Source: Actinomycetota bacterium (GTDB lineage: Bacteria; Actinomycetota; Acidimicrobiia; Acidimicrobiales; Ilumatobacteraceae). Taken from it: a DNA stretch of 36,383 nt. How positions within the stretch are numbered: position 1 is the stretch's first letter; every line of letters begins with the position of its first letter. Under the pieces are notes generated by a model, which searched no databases, was not told the DNA's origin, and saw nothing but the letters and a program-made list of their open reading frames with translations. The translations under genes were made by a program, and so were the position numbers. The stretch covers positions 1 to 36,383 of the forward strand of contig JAPKZY010000017.1 in NCBI GenBank assembly GCA_026393535.1, in the 5' to 3' direction. Below, in pieces: positions 16,427 to 24,910 of this stretch.

Positions 16427-17538
16427 TGCGGATAGTTCGCCTTGTCAGTTGTTGAAATTTTTACATTGACAGCTTTCAGTGCAGATGCATCACCACCAAG
16501 AGCTTCAACCATGGTTATGTAATCAAATTTCATTAATCCAGCCCACGAATGTTCTGCATCTCCTGGCTCGCCTGGCAGGTCATCGTCGCGTAAGACATCG
16601 ATATAGCGAACGCCAGTCTCTTTACCAATTTGCTCAAGGACGGTAGACGGAAAAACTTCACTTCCGAAAACTGCCTTGACCTTTTTTGACTTCACCTGGT
16701 CAATAAGTGCAGCGATATCACTGGGTGATGGCTCTTCAAATGATTGTGGCTGAATTGCACCGATTACTTCGTATCCAAAGTGACGTGCAAAATACGCATA
16801 GGCATCGTGGTACGTCAGCAAGTTTCTGTCATTCGCAGGAATCGTTGCCGTAGCCACCTTCATTGCCTCATCAAGATTCATCACGAGCCGTGAAACGAGA
16901 ACATAGTTTTCGTCGTACTTATCAATATTGGCAGGGTCTGCATTGACAAGAACATTGCGAATCGTTGAAAGATATGGCAATACGTTCGGGGGGTTAGTCC
17001 ATAGATGTGGATTCGGTTTGCCACCTTCTTTGGGGAATGAAAAATCGTAAATCCAATCACTTTCAGCAAGAGACGAGGTGCCCAATTCACAAATAACTGC
17101 CTTAGGTGCATTAGTTTTTGCTAATTCAAGTGTGGGGTCTTCAAGTTTCATACCATTAACAAAAATGATGTCGGCATTTTCAAGTGTGGCAACAGAACTT
17201 GGAGGGGGTTCAAAAGTGTGCGAGTTAGTTCCTTCTGGAACTATCCCCTGAACGATAGGTCCGATGTCACCAGCAATCAGTCCGACCAAGTTTGTAATGG
17301 GCGCAACGGTAGTGACAACACGTACGGGCCTTCCAGTAATTTGTAGACCAGACATACAAGCGGCACCAGCTGTTTGTAGTTTTTCTTCTGAGACTGCGGG
17401 ATTACTGATGTTTCCTTGGCTGAGGTCTTCTTTCGGTTGCTCAACTCCCGTGGCGGCAGGTGCAGAGTCACTTGAGGAGCAACTTGCCAAAAACAGGCAC
17501 GTAATGACGAGAGCGGCGGTGAGGGAATTTCTACGCAT
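16423..17538 (-). CDS. znuA: Zinc-type ABC transporter substrate-binding lipoprotein
   Basis: This cluster A-I metal-binding protein has a lipoprotein signal: an Arg-rich start, a hydrophobic stretch and the lipobox LASC with Cys20 as the lipidated residue. Candidate metal ligands are His107 (SHTFEPPPS), His178 (NPHLWTNP), His244 (TYHDAYAYF) and Asp319. Their spacing matches PsaA/TroA, and the third ligand is His as in TroA/ZnuA rather than Glu as in the manganese protein PsaA. Zinc is therefore preferred. No His-rich loop is present. I use the second ATG (17538) because TAACCT lies 6 nt before it; the first ATG is 3 bases upstream. Length is 371 aa. Confidence 0.9.
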   Translation of the reverse strand: MRRNSLTAALVITCLFLASCSSSDSAPAATGVEQPKEDLSQGNISNPAVSEEKLQTAGAACMSGLQITGRPVRVVTTVAPITNLVGLIAGDIGPIVQGIVPEGTNSHTFEPPPSSVATLENADIIFVNGMKLEDPTLELAKTNAPKAVICELGTSSLAESDWIYDFSFPKEGGKPNPHLWTNPPNVLPYLSTIRNVLVNADPANIDKYDENYVLVSRLVMNLDEAMKVATATIPANDRNLLTYHDAYAYFARHFGYEVIGAIQPQSFEEPSPSDIAALIDQVKSKKVKAVFGSEVFPSTVLEQIGKETGVRYIDVLRDDDLPGEPGDAEHSWAGLMKFDYITMVEALGGDASALKAVNVKISTTDKANYPQ

Positions 17539-17544
17539 CATTTT

Positions 17545-17550
17545 AGGTTA
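17545..17550 (-). promoter_or_regulatory. -10 element of znuACB (leaderless)
   Basis: TAACCT on the minus strand lies 6 nt before the second of two tandem ATGs. No palindrome resembling a Zur box was seen in the 38-base gap after the P450 gene. Confidence 0.35.
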
Positions 17551-17579
17551 CTTGCGCCTGAACCCAGTTCACATGCTGC

Positions 17580-18767
17580 CTAGCGAGATGTGACCCTTAT
17601 CTGGAACGACCGCACAGCTCGAGCAAAGATGTTTGCTTCGACGTCTGGTTCAGTAACTACAGCCAAGTCAGTGGCCTGTGCAGATAGTTCTCGGAACATG
17701 GTTGTCAACACAAGCCGGGCAAGATTTGCGCCAATGCATAGATGAGTTCCGAATCCAAACGACAGGTGTGGGTTTGGGTTCCTATGAATATTGAACGCAA
17801 AGGGATCATCAAAGACTGACTCATCGCGATTGGCTGATGGATACAACATAATTATCCGATCCCCTGCCGCAATTGGCTGACCGCCAACAACATCATCAGT
17901 CAATGCCATGCGAAAGAAATTATTCAGAGGCGTAACCCACCGCAACACTTCTTCAACCGCTGAATCAATAAGTTCAGGCGTGGCTGCTAATTCTTCCCAC
18001 TGTTCCGGATGATCGATGAATGCACGAATGCCATGACTGATAGCAGTACGAGTTGTCTCAGCACCGCCCGCGATGAATAATCCCACCTCGTGAAAAATTG
18101 CTTCTGGTGGCAACTTTTGTCCATCGATTTCTGCGTGCGACCAAATTGACATGAAGTCATTGCGCGGACACGCCGACACCTCTTCCATGATCGGCATCAT
18201 TGCACCAAGAAATTCTCTGTTGGCATCAATGAATTCATTCATGATGAGTGGGTCACGCTCGCGCATGTCGGTACGCATCAATCGTTCGCTCCATGACTTC
18301 ACCTGAGGCCACATCTCTTCGGGGAATCCAAGCAAACGTGCAGTCAGTCGAGCAGGCAACTGCCCAGCTAGCAACTCAACCACATCGAACTCGCCTAGCG
18401 ATACAGCTTCTGCGACAAGTTCTGCCACCAATGCCTCTACCTCTGCTGTGCGTGTTGCAACTCCGGCATGCGTGAGTTGTGTTTGCACCAACATGCGTTG
18501 TTGACGATGGCGCGGATCGTCCTGTGCAATCATGTTGCTTTCGCCTGGCGACAGTACGGCTCGATACACACCCTGTGATGAGAAAACTGACGAGCGTCGT
18601 TCAACATCCATGACGTCTGCATGGCGCGTGATACCCCACAACTTGTTCTTCTCATCTCGATATACGGGCTCATTGGCACGCATCCATGCCCACACCTCAT
18701 GTGGATTCGATTGATATAACACCGGATCTAGTAGGTCAACGGTCATTCGTTCAGTGTCTTGGCTCAT
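17580..18767 (-). CDS. Cytochrome P450
   Basis: This 395-aa soluble bacterial P450 monooxygenase has the I-helix AGGAETTRT, the K-helix EEVLRW and the heme loop FGFGTHLCIG with proximal Cys344. The MRANEPV beginning and the overall layout resemble the mycobacterial CYP124/125/142 group, which hydroxylates methyl-branched lipids and the cholesterol side chain; this is from memory and needs phylogeny. It follows the acyl-CoA dehydrogenase by 6 bases, so a joint role in starting side-chain oxidation is plausible. Ferredoxin partners are not encoded nearby. Confidence 0.93.
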   Translation of the reverse strand: MSQDTERMTVDLLDPVLYQSNPHEVWAWMRANEPVYRDEKNKLWGITRHADVMDVERRSSVFSSQGVYRAVLSPGESNMIAQDDPRHRQQRMLVQTQLTHAGVATRTAEVEALVAELVAEAVSLGEFDVVELLAGQLPARLTARLLGFPEEMWPQVKSWSERLMRTDMRERDPLIMNEFIDANREFLGAMMPIMEEVSACPRNDFMSIWSHAEIDGQKLPPEAIFHEVGLFIAGGAETTRTAISHGIRAFIDHPEQWEELAATPELIDSAVEEVLRWVTPLNNFFRMALTDDVVGGQPIAAGDRIIMLYPSANRDESVFDDPFAFNIHRNPNPHLSFGFGTHLCIGANLARLVLTTMFRELSAQATDLAVVTEPDVEANIFARAVRSFQIRVTSR

Positions 18768-18773
18768 GTCATG

Positions 18774-19943
18774 TCATTTCTGTGAAGTGGATTGCGACCA
18801 CGATTGTCCCGATTGTGGATTTGGTTCAGCTGGCAGTTTCAAAACTCGTTCACCCAAAATATTTCGCTGTACTTCTCCTGTGCCCCCACCAATGGTGAGT
18901 GCCTTTGAAAACATATAGCCGCTGTACCAACTTTTCGACGTGATTGACTTACCTGCAACCGCATCGTCTTGCCCGATGACCATTGCATTGGCACCAGTGA
19001 TGTCGCGGGCCAGTTCCATCACTGTTTGACCGTGCTCGTCAGCCATAATTTTTCTAATACTCGCTTCAGGACCAGGTTGTGTTCCTCGAAGCCGAGCAGT
19101 CAATGTGCGCATCCGAATGATTTCAAGAATTGTGTGTTCGATATAGATACCCACGAGCCGATGACGCATTATTCGATTCGTAATACCTAGTTTTCTGGCC
19201 TCAGCGATGACATCAAGTGCTGTTGGACCATTGCCCCACAACACACCCCCTGTAGACAACGAGACTCGCTCATTACCCAAGGTGACTTTTGCTAAACGCC
19301 ATCCGTCATTGACATCACCAACCACGTTGGCATGAGGAATACGCACATCCGTGAAGAACACTTCATTAAAGCTTTCCGCGCCAGCGATGTTCTTAATGGT
19401 GCGAATTTCTATGCCTGGCAAGTCCATCGGGCAAATGAAGTATGAGATTCCTTTGTGTTTCGGCACATCAGGATCCGTTCGTGCAATCAGAATTCCAAAT
19501 TTTGAATAATGAGCACCAGTTGTCCACAATTTTTGACCATTGATGATCCATTCGTCACCATCACGCACTGCACGTGTGCTCAAACTTGCTAAGTCACTTC
19601 CCGCACCCGGTTCTGAAAACAGTTGGCACCAAATTTCCTCTGCAGTAAGCGCAGGCATGACATAGCGATCTTTTTGTTCCTGAGTACCAGCAAAAATAAT
19701 TGTGGGTGCAGCCCATCCAATTCCTATTTGATTTGATGGTCGCGACACGCCAGCACGCGACAATTCATCATCAATAATTAATTGATGAATCGGGTCTGCT
19801 CCGAGCCCCCACGGCTCTGGCCAATGCGGAGCGACATATCCCGATTCCGCAAGTTGAACATTTGTGGGGTGCGGATGGGTTGCAAGCCATTCACGAATGA
19901 CTAGCCGCCGCGAATCATCATTTCCCGGGAGCAATTCATCCAT
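18774..19943 (-). CDS. Acyl-CoA dehydrogenase (FadE-like)
   Basis: This 389-aa FAD enzyme introduces a 2,3 double bond into an acyl-CoA. It has the signature LFSEPGAGSDLASLSTRA, the NGQKLWTTGAHYS FAD strand, NERVSLS and a C-terminal GGGTGEVQRNILGER. The position of the medium-chain YEGT glutamate holds Gly, so the base must be elsewhere, as in IVD- and LCAD-type enzymes. The ATG 19943 is chosen because TACTCT lies 6 nt before it; a TTG at 19967 is the longer alternative. It starts an operon with the P450 and is divergent from a second SDR/dehydrogenase operon. Confidence 0.9.
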   Translation of the reverse strand: MDELLPGNDDSRRLVIREWLATHPHPTNVQLAESGYVAPHWPEPWGLGADPIHQLIIDDELSRAGVSRPSNQIGIGWAAPTIIFAGTQEQKDRYVMPALTAEEIWCQLFSEPGAGSDLASLSTRAVRDGDEWIINGQKLWTTGAHYSKFGILIARTDPDVPKHKGISYFICPMDLPGIEIRTIKNIAGAESFNEVFFTDVRIPHANVVGDVNDGWRLAKVTLGNERVSLSTGGVLWGNGPTALDVIAEARKLGITNRIMRHRLVGIYIEHTILEIIRMRTLTARLRGTQPGPEASIRKIMADEHGQTVMELARDITGANAMVIGQDDAVAGKSITSKSWYSGYMFSKALTIGGGTGEVQRNILGERVLKLPAEPNPQSGQSWSQSTSQK

Positions 19944-19949
19944 ACATTC

Positions 19950-19955
19950 AGAGTA
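19950..19955 (-). promoter_or_regulatory. -10 element, leaderless start (acyl-CoA dehydrogenase/P450)
   Basis: TACTCT on the minus strand is followed by 6 nt and the ATG at 19943. It decides the start over the upstream TTG. Confidence 0.4.
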
Positions 19956-19992
19956 GGCGCCCAGCAATTCTTAACGGTCAGCCAGAGTTCCC

Positions 19993-20013
19993 AGACTCCT
20001 CAAATCGGAGTCT
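19993..20013. promoter_or_regulatory. Inverted repeat in the divergent lipid-gene promoter
   Basis: AGACTCC and GGAGTCT are perfect 7-base arms separated by 7 bases. The site lies between two leaderless starts: about -29 to -49 from the SDR start at 20042 and -50 to -70 from the dehydrogenase start at 19943. This is the expected place for one TetR-like operator controlling both operons. It does not match the KstR motif as I recall it. Confidence 0.45.
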
Positions 20014-20028
20014 CTATGGGCGCCCGAC

Positions 20029-20034
20029 TACGGT
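20029..20034 (+). promoter_or_regulatory. -10 element, leaderless start (SDR operon)
   Basis: TACGGT lies 7 nt before the ATG at 20042, with no Shine-Dalgarno. The local context is like that before 8128. Confidence 0.42.
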
Positions 20035-20041
20035 TGCTGGC

Positions 20042-20941
20042 ATGAACACATTGGGATATGACGGAAAAGTTGCAGTAATCACAGGAGCCGGCGGTGGCCT
20101 TGGCCGCCAGCATGCCCTCTTTCTTGCCTCACGCGGAGCACTCATCGTGGTCAATGACCTCGGCGGTGCCGTAGATGGTGGAGGCTCTGATGCCAGCGCC
20201 GCACAAAAGGTTGTCGATGAAATTCGAGCAGCTGGTGGAGAAGCAGTGGCAAACCACGACAGCGTGTCAACGCCTGAAGGTGGAGAATCCATCATCAAGA
20301 CAGCCATCGATGCATATGGTCGTGTTGACATTGTCATCAACAACGCAGGAATCTTGCGCGACAAGACATTTCACAACATGACGACTGAATTTGTTGACCC
20401 AGTGATTGATGTTCACTTGAAGGGTGCCTTCAACGTCACTCGTCCAGCATGGATTCACATGCGCGAACAGGGATATGGACGCGTCATTTCAACATCATCA
20501 GCAGCAGGAATCTTTGGCAACTTCGGCCAGGCAAACTACGGTGCTGCAAAAATGGGTCTGGTTGGATTCACACGCGTACTTGCAGCCGAGGGCGCTAAGT
20601 ACAACATCAAATCAAACGTCATTGCACCGCTCGCGTTAACACGTATGACAGAAAATTTGATGGGCGCAATTGGTGACAAGCTTGACCCATCCCTTGTCAC
20701 ACCAATCGTTGCGTGGCTTGCACACGAAGATTGTGATGTTTCTGGCGAGATCTACTCAGTCGGTGGCGGACGTGTTGCCCGCGTATTTATCGGTGAGACC
20801 CAAGGTTTCTTCAAGCCAGGTCTGACGCTTGAAGATGTACGCGACAACTGGACCCAGATTCGTGATACCGATGGTTACCAAATTCCCGCCAACCTTCCAG
20901 AAGAAACTGGCATGTTCTTTAATGCCATGAAAGACGCGTGA
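20042..20941 (+). CDS. MFE-2-type short-chain dehydrogenase
   Basis: This 299-aa protein is the second HSD17B4-like 3-hydroxyacyl-CoA dehydrogenase of the window. It has TGAGGGLG (14-21), the family stretch VVNDLGGAVDG, an NNAG loop near 100-103, Ser near 152 and Tyr166-x3-Lys170. The C-terminal extension after about 230 is typical for this subgroup. It opens a four-gene run (SDR, acyl-CoA dehydrogenase, alpha/beta hydrolase, PAP2) in which each stop overlaps the next start by 4 bases. It is a paralogue of the gene at 5879-6799, but no MaoC partner is adjacent. Confidence 0.9.
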   Translation: MNTLGYDGKVAVITGAGGGLGRQHALFLASRGALIVVNDLGGAVDGGGSDASAAQKVVDEIRAAGGEAVANHDSVSTPEGGESIIKTAIDAYGRVDIVINNAGILRDKTFHNMTTEFVDPVIDVHLKGAFNVTRPAWIHMREQGYGRVISTSSAAGIFGNFGQANYGAAKMGLVGFTRVLAAEGAKYNIKSNVIAPLALTRMTENLMGAIGDKLDPSLVTPIVAWLAHEDCDVSGEIYSVGGGRVARVFIGETQGFFKPGLTLEDVRDNWTQIRDTDGYQIPANLPEETGMFFNAMKDA

Positions 20942-22050
20942 GCGAAGAATCAGTCGACACGCTCCGTGCTCGCGCTGCGGCATGGCTGGCAACCAATCGT
21001 CAGCATGCCCCGCGTGACTACGGTGCTATCTGTCCTCCGAACCTCATAGAGGAGGCAAAGAAATGGCAGCGGCTGATTTTTGAATCCGGATTCGCTGGCC
21101 TTCATTGGCCAACCGAACACGGCGGACAAGGACTTTCTCCTGCCCATCACGGCGCATGGGTCGAAGAGTGCGCAAAGGTCGGAGTGCCACCTGTTCTGAA
21201 CATGGTGGGACTTGTGTTGGCCGGCGGTGCAGTGATGACGTACGGAACTGACGAACTAAAACAACAACATCTTCGTTCAACGCTCAATGCAGACGAAGTG
21301 TGGTGCCAATTGTTCTCTGAACCTGGCGCAGGAAGTGACCTTGGTTCACTCTCAACGCGTGCAGACCGAGACGGCGATCGATTCATCATCAATGGTCAAA
21401 AGGTGTGGTGCAGTGGCGGCCGTTGCAGCAACTGGGGCATCCTCATGGCGCGCACAGATTTTGAAGCAAAGAAACACGAGGGCATTTCATTTTTTCTTAT
21501 TCCGATGGATTTACCAGGCATCGAAGTACGGCCACTCAAGCAAATGACTGGCGAATCAGAATTTGATGAAGTGTTTTTTACTGACGTGGAATTACCTGCG
21601 GAATATCTCATCGGCCCACTGCACGGCGGATGGGGTGTCGGCATGGCCGTCCTCACTAACGAACGCGGCCATATCGGCGCAAGCATCATTGGTCTTGAGC
21701 GTCGACTTGAATCATTGGCAAGTCTCGGCAAGGAACGCGAACTCTCCCCTACTCAACGCCAGCAACTTGCCGCTCTCATTTCAACGGGAACCGCGTATAA
21801 GTCTGTTGCACAAACACAAGGTCCCGTCGCTTCCACCGCATCGTCATTGATGAAGCTTGGGATAACAGAGATGGGCTTCAAAGTTGCAATGTTGCGCGGA
21901 GAGATTGCAGGCGCCGATGCAATGCTTGAAGGCCCCGATTCGCTCGGCATGATGTCTGCTCCGGGCGGAGGAATTGCTGGCGGCACAAGCCAAGTGCAAC
22001 GCAATATCATTGGTGAGCGTTTGCTCGGTCTACCGCGAGAGCCAAAATGA
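20938..22050 (+). CDS. Acyl-CoA dehydrogenase
   Basis: This 370-aa dehydrogenase has the same LFSEPGAGSDLGSLSTRA and NGQKVWCSGGRCS motifs as the divergent gene at 18774. The C-terminus reads GGIAGGTSQVQRNIIGERLLG, again with Gly where MCAD has its catalytic Glu. The GTG start overlaps the SDR stop (GTGA), so the two are coupled. It could act alone or pair with the divergent dehydrogenase as an alpha2-beta2 enzyme like those in mycobacterial steroid catabolism. The latter is only a hypothesis, since both chains look complete. Confidence 0.88.
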   Translation: MSEESVDTLRARAAAWLATNRQHAPRDYGAICPPNLIEEAKKWQRLIFESGFAGLHWPTEHGGQGLSPAHHGAWVEECAKVGVPPVLNMVGLVLAGGAVMTYGTDELKQQHLRSTLNADEVWCQLFSEPGAGSDLGSLSTRADRDGDRFIINGQKVWCSGGRCSNWGILMARTDFEAKKHEGISFFLIPMDLPGIEVRPLKQMTGESEFDEVFFTDVELPAEYLIGPLHGGWGVGMAVLTNERGHIGASIIGLERRLESLASLGKERELSPTQRQQLAALISTGTAYKSVAQTQGPVASTASSLMKLGITEMGFKVAMLRGEIAGADAMLEGPDSLGMMSAPGGGIAGGTSQVQRNIIGERLLGLPREPK

Positions 22051-22925
22051 CACAGAACATTGCATGCAACGACGCACACCTGATTGCGTCTGTTGATGGT
22101 GTCACTATCGCATTACATGATTTCGGCGGTACGGGCTCTCCCGTACTGCTGTCGCACGCCACCGGTTTTCATGCACATTGTTGGGAACCAGTCGCACATG
22201 CTTTGAATCCCCATCATCATGTTGTCGGCCTTGATCATCGCGGATATGGCGATGCAGAAACTGTTGATCCGACCACGATGACATGGGATCAATATGGTCT
22301 TGATGCACTTGCTGCCGCTCGTGATTTATACGCCCAGCACAATGAACCAATCATCGGCATCGGCCATTCCATGGGTGGTGCAAGCCTGCTGATGGCAGCG
22401 CATAGCGAACCTCACTTGTTCAAAGCACTCTTTGTCTTTGAACCGATCGTCTTTCCTCCACCAGACCCTGATGCAGGTGAGCGCCCCGGTAGTCCACTCC
22501 CTGCAGGAGCCCGCAAACGACGCAGTAATTTTCCATCTTTTGAAGCCGCTATTGAAAACTTTGCAGCAAAGCCACCAATGGCGGCGTTTAATGCTGTTGC
22601 TCGCGAGGCATACGTTCGTCACGGATTCAAACCGACAGCCGATGGCGAGATTGAATTGAAATGTCTTCCCGAGCATGAAGCGCGCACATATGAAACGGGC
22701 GGAATAAGTGGTGCCTGGGATTCACTTCCTTCAATCACAACTCCTGTGTGGGTTTTGTCCGGCGCGATGGCCCCTTTTCAGCCGTCAACATTTGCCATCA
22801 CCGTTGCAGAAAGAATTCCGACAAGTACATACGTGCGCTGGGATGAAGTAGGACATTTCGGACCGCTCGAGAAACCAGAACTAATAGCGCAGTATGTCAC
22901 TTCAGTTGTTGCCACACTGTCATGA
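22047..22925 (+). CDS. Alpha/beta hydrolase
   Basis: This 292-aa hydrolase has the oxyanion motif LLSHATGFHAHCW, the elbow GHSMGG with Ser108, and His270 in VGHFGP. A cap containing a Pro-rich loop follows the elbow. It is probably an esterase or thioesterase acting with the coupled dehydrogenases; the ATGA overlaps on both sides argue that all four proteins serve one pathway. The substrate is not readable. It is only distantly similar to the hydrolase at 12620-13507. Confidence 0.85.
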   Translation: MTQNIACNDAHLIASVDGVTIALHDFGGTGSPVLLSHATGFHAHCWEPVAHALNPHHHVVGLDHRGYGDAETVDPTTMTWDQYGLDALAAARDLYAQHNEPIIGIGHSMGGASLLMAAHSEPHLFKALFVFEPIVFPPPDPDAGERPGSPLPAGARKRRSNFPSFEAAIENFAAKPPMAAFNAVAREAYVRHGFKPTADGEIELKCLPEHEARTYETGGISGAWDSLPSITTPVWVLSGAMAPFQPSTFAITVAERIPTSTYVRWDEVGHFGPLEKPELIAQYVTSVVATLS

Positions 22926-23440
22926 GTTTTGATACAGCTGGAGACGAACTCTTCGAACCATTGCGCAAGAATCGCATTTTTATTTCAATATTCGGAATTG
23001 CAAGTACAGTTGGCGACTTCAGCATTGTGTGGCATGTCACCGGATTCTTGTATGCAATCGGATCCATGCATCGCCTTCACCAAGCGATTGCACTGTCCAT
23101 TGCACTAGGCGCAGAGAGCATCATTGTCAACCAAGGTGTGAAGAGAATCTTTCGACGCGAACGTCCCACCGTGTCTGGTGATGATCGCTTCGATGTACGA
23201 ACGCCAAGTACATCTAGTTTCCCTAGCGGTCATGCGTCATCAGCCACCTTCGCGGCAATAATCCTCATTTGGATGACAGGCTTTCCTCTTGCAATTCTGT
23301 GGATCATCATGGCTGGCGTTGTTGCGCTCAGCCGCGTTGTCGTTCGCATCCATCACCTGTCAGACATTGTTGGCGGGTTAATCACGGGTGCAATTTTGGG
23401 GGCCATTGCAGTCCCAATCATTTCGTCAATTATTGGCTAG
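22922..23440 (+). CDS. PAP2-family membrane phosphatase
   Basis: This 172-aa membrane protein carries all three PAP2 motifs: Lys74-x6-Arg81-Pro82, Pro101-Ser-Gly-His104 and Ser137-Arg-x5-His144-x3-Asp148. Its active site should face the outer side of the membrane and remove phosphate from phosphatidic acid, polyprenyl or related lipid phosphates. ATG start within the stop of the upstream hydrolase. If it makes diacylglycerol, it would feed the WS/DGAT acyltransferase that begins 13 bases downstream. Confidence 0.9.
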   Translation: MSFDTAGDELFEPLRKNRIFISIFGIASTVGDFSIVWHVTGFLYAIGSMHRLHQAIALSIALGAESIIVNQGVKRIFRRERPTVSGDDRFDVRTPSTSSFPSGHASSATFAAIILIWMTGFPLAILWIIMAGVVALSRVVVRIHHLSDIVGGLITGAILGAIAVPIISSIIG

Positions 23441-23446
23441 TAGATT
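23441..23446 (+). promoter_or_regulatory. -10 element, leaderless start (WS/DGAT)
   Basis: TAGATT begins right after the PAP2 stop and lies 6 nt before the ATG at 23453. It favours this ATG over the second one at 23468. Confidence 0.4.
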
Positions 23447-23452
23447 GGCTCT

Positions 23453-24910
23453 ATGAGCGACAAGCGGATGAGCGATACAGAATCACTGATGTGGCGACTT
23501 GAAAAAGACCCATACCTCGCATCCACCTTCGCCAACATCACCATTCTTGATCGGCCGCCGAATATGGATGCGTTGTATGCGCGCATGGAACGCACCTCAA
23601 TTCTGTTTCCGCGGCTACGTCGTCGTGTTCTTCCCGCGCCAGGAAATTTTGGGAACCCCACATGGGTCGATGACCCATCTTTTGACATTCGCTATCACGT
23701 GCGCAATATTTCTTTGCCAGAACCTGGCGACATGCGCCAACTGCTCGACCTCACTACGTTGTTAGTTGCTGATCCATTCGACAGGTCACGTCCTCTCTGG
23801 CACTTCATCATTGTTGATGGTTTACGTGGTGGCCGCAGTGCACTGGTTCAAAAACTGCATCACACCGTTACAGATGGACAAGGTGGAGTGGAACTGTCGC
23901 TCCAATATCTCGACCTGCGGCGTGACCCTGCGCCATTACCTCCCATTGATCCCGAGCTTGTCAATGCCGCCCATACTGCTTCTGAACCTGATGCAACAGA
24001 AGCGTTGCGAGGCGCGATGAATGATTCGTTGCGGCTGCCAATAGCTGTCTTGCGCCAAGTGCGCGACGTGTTGTCTGACCCTTCGCTGATCGGAAGCATT
24101 GGTTCATCAACCTCAGCAACAGTAAAGGGCCTGATTGCTCAACTCAACGAAGTTGATTCATCGCGATCACCATTGTGGACATCGCGCTCTTTGCGTCGTC
24201 GTCTCGAAACAACTCGCGTGTCGTATTACGACATGCGCGGTGCTGCAAAATCACTAGGCGGAACGTTAAACACATCCTTCATCACCGCCGTCGCACACGC
24301 GGCCGGAAAATATCATCGCGACTTGGGAGCACCAGTTGAATCATTGCGTGCATCGATGGCAATCAGCACTCGAAACGAAAGTAGTGGCAGTAACGCATTC
24401 ACTCTTGCTCGCATGCTGGTCCCCACTGCTGACATGCCCATTGAAGAACGCTTCTCAGCAATCAACGAAATCCTTGTTGCTGCACGCACAGGTGCCGAGT
24501 CTTCTTCGCTTGAGGCACTAGCCACCATTTCGGCAGTAGTTCCTACTTCAATCATCACTCGGCTTGCCCGTTCACAAGCAGAAACAGTTGATTTTGCTAC
24601 ATCAAACGTGCGTAGCGCAGGAGTGCCATTGTTTATGGCGGGCTCACAACTTCTTGAGAATTACCCAGTTGGCCCACTGGGCGGTGTTGCATTCAATGTG
24701 ACATTGATGTCATACATGGGAAGTCTTGACTGCGGAATCAATATTGACGAAGCGGCAGTCGAAAGTCCGACTTTGTTGCGTGACTCATTGTCAGAAGCAT
24801 TTACAGAATTATCTGCATTCGCACCTGAGCGCGAGAAAACTACATCGACCTCACAGGCCGACGATGGCGCTGCTAAACGGCAGCGACGGTGGTGGCGACG
24901 CTCGCAGTGA
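23453..24910 (+). CDS. WS/DGAT wax ester/triacylglycerol acyltransferase
   Basis: This 485-aa bifunctional acyltransferase should form triacylglycerol or wax esters from acyl-CoA. The condensing motif HHxxxDG is intact at 136-142 (His136, His137, Asp141, Gly142). The N-terminal SDTESLMWRLE block, the PLW strand near 114 and the C-terminal PLGGVAFNVTLMSYMGSLD region are all family features. A Lys/Arg/Trp-rich tail ends the protein. Triacylglycerol storage is common in actinobacteria. The last 38 bases overlap the small minus-strand gene at 24873. Confidence 0.92.
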   Translation: MSDKRMSDTESLMWRLEKDPYLASTFANITILDRPPNMDALYARMERTSILFPRLRRRVLPAPGNFGNPTWVDDPSFDIRYHVRNISLPEPGDMRQLLDLTTLLVADPFDRSRPLWHFIIVDGLRGGRSALVQKLHHTVTDGQGGVELSLQYLDLRRDPAPLPPIDPELVNAAHTASEPDATEALRGAMNDSLRLPIAVLRQVRDVLSDPSLIGSIGSSTSATVKGLIAQLNEVDSSRSPLWTSRSLRRRLETTRVSYYDMRGAAKSLGGTLNTSFITAVAHAAGKYHRDLGAPVESLRASMAISTRNESSGSNAFTLARMLVPTADMPIEERFSAINEILVAARTGAESSSLEALATISAVVPTSIITRLARSQAETVDFATSNVRSAGVPLFMAGSQLLENYPVGPLGGVAFNVTLMSYMGSLDCGINIDEAAVESPTLLRDSLSEAFTELSAFAPEREKTTSTSQADDGAAKRQRRWWRRSQ

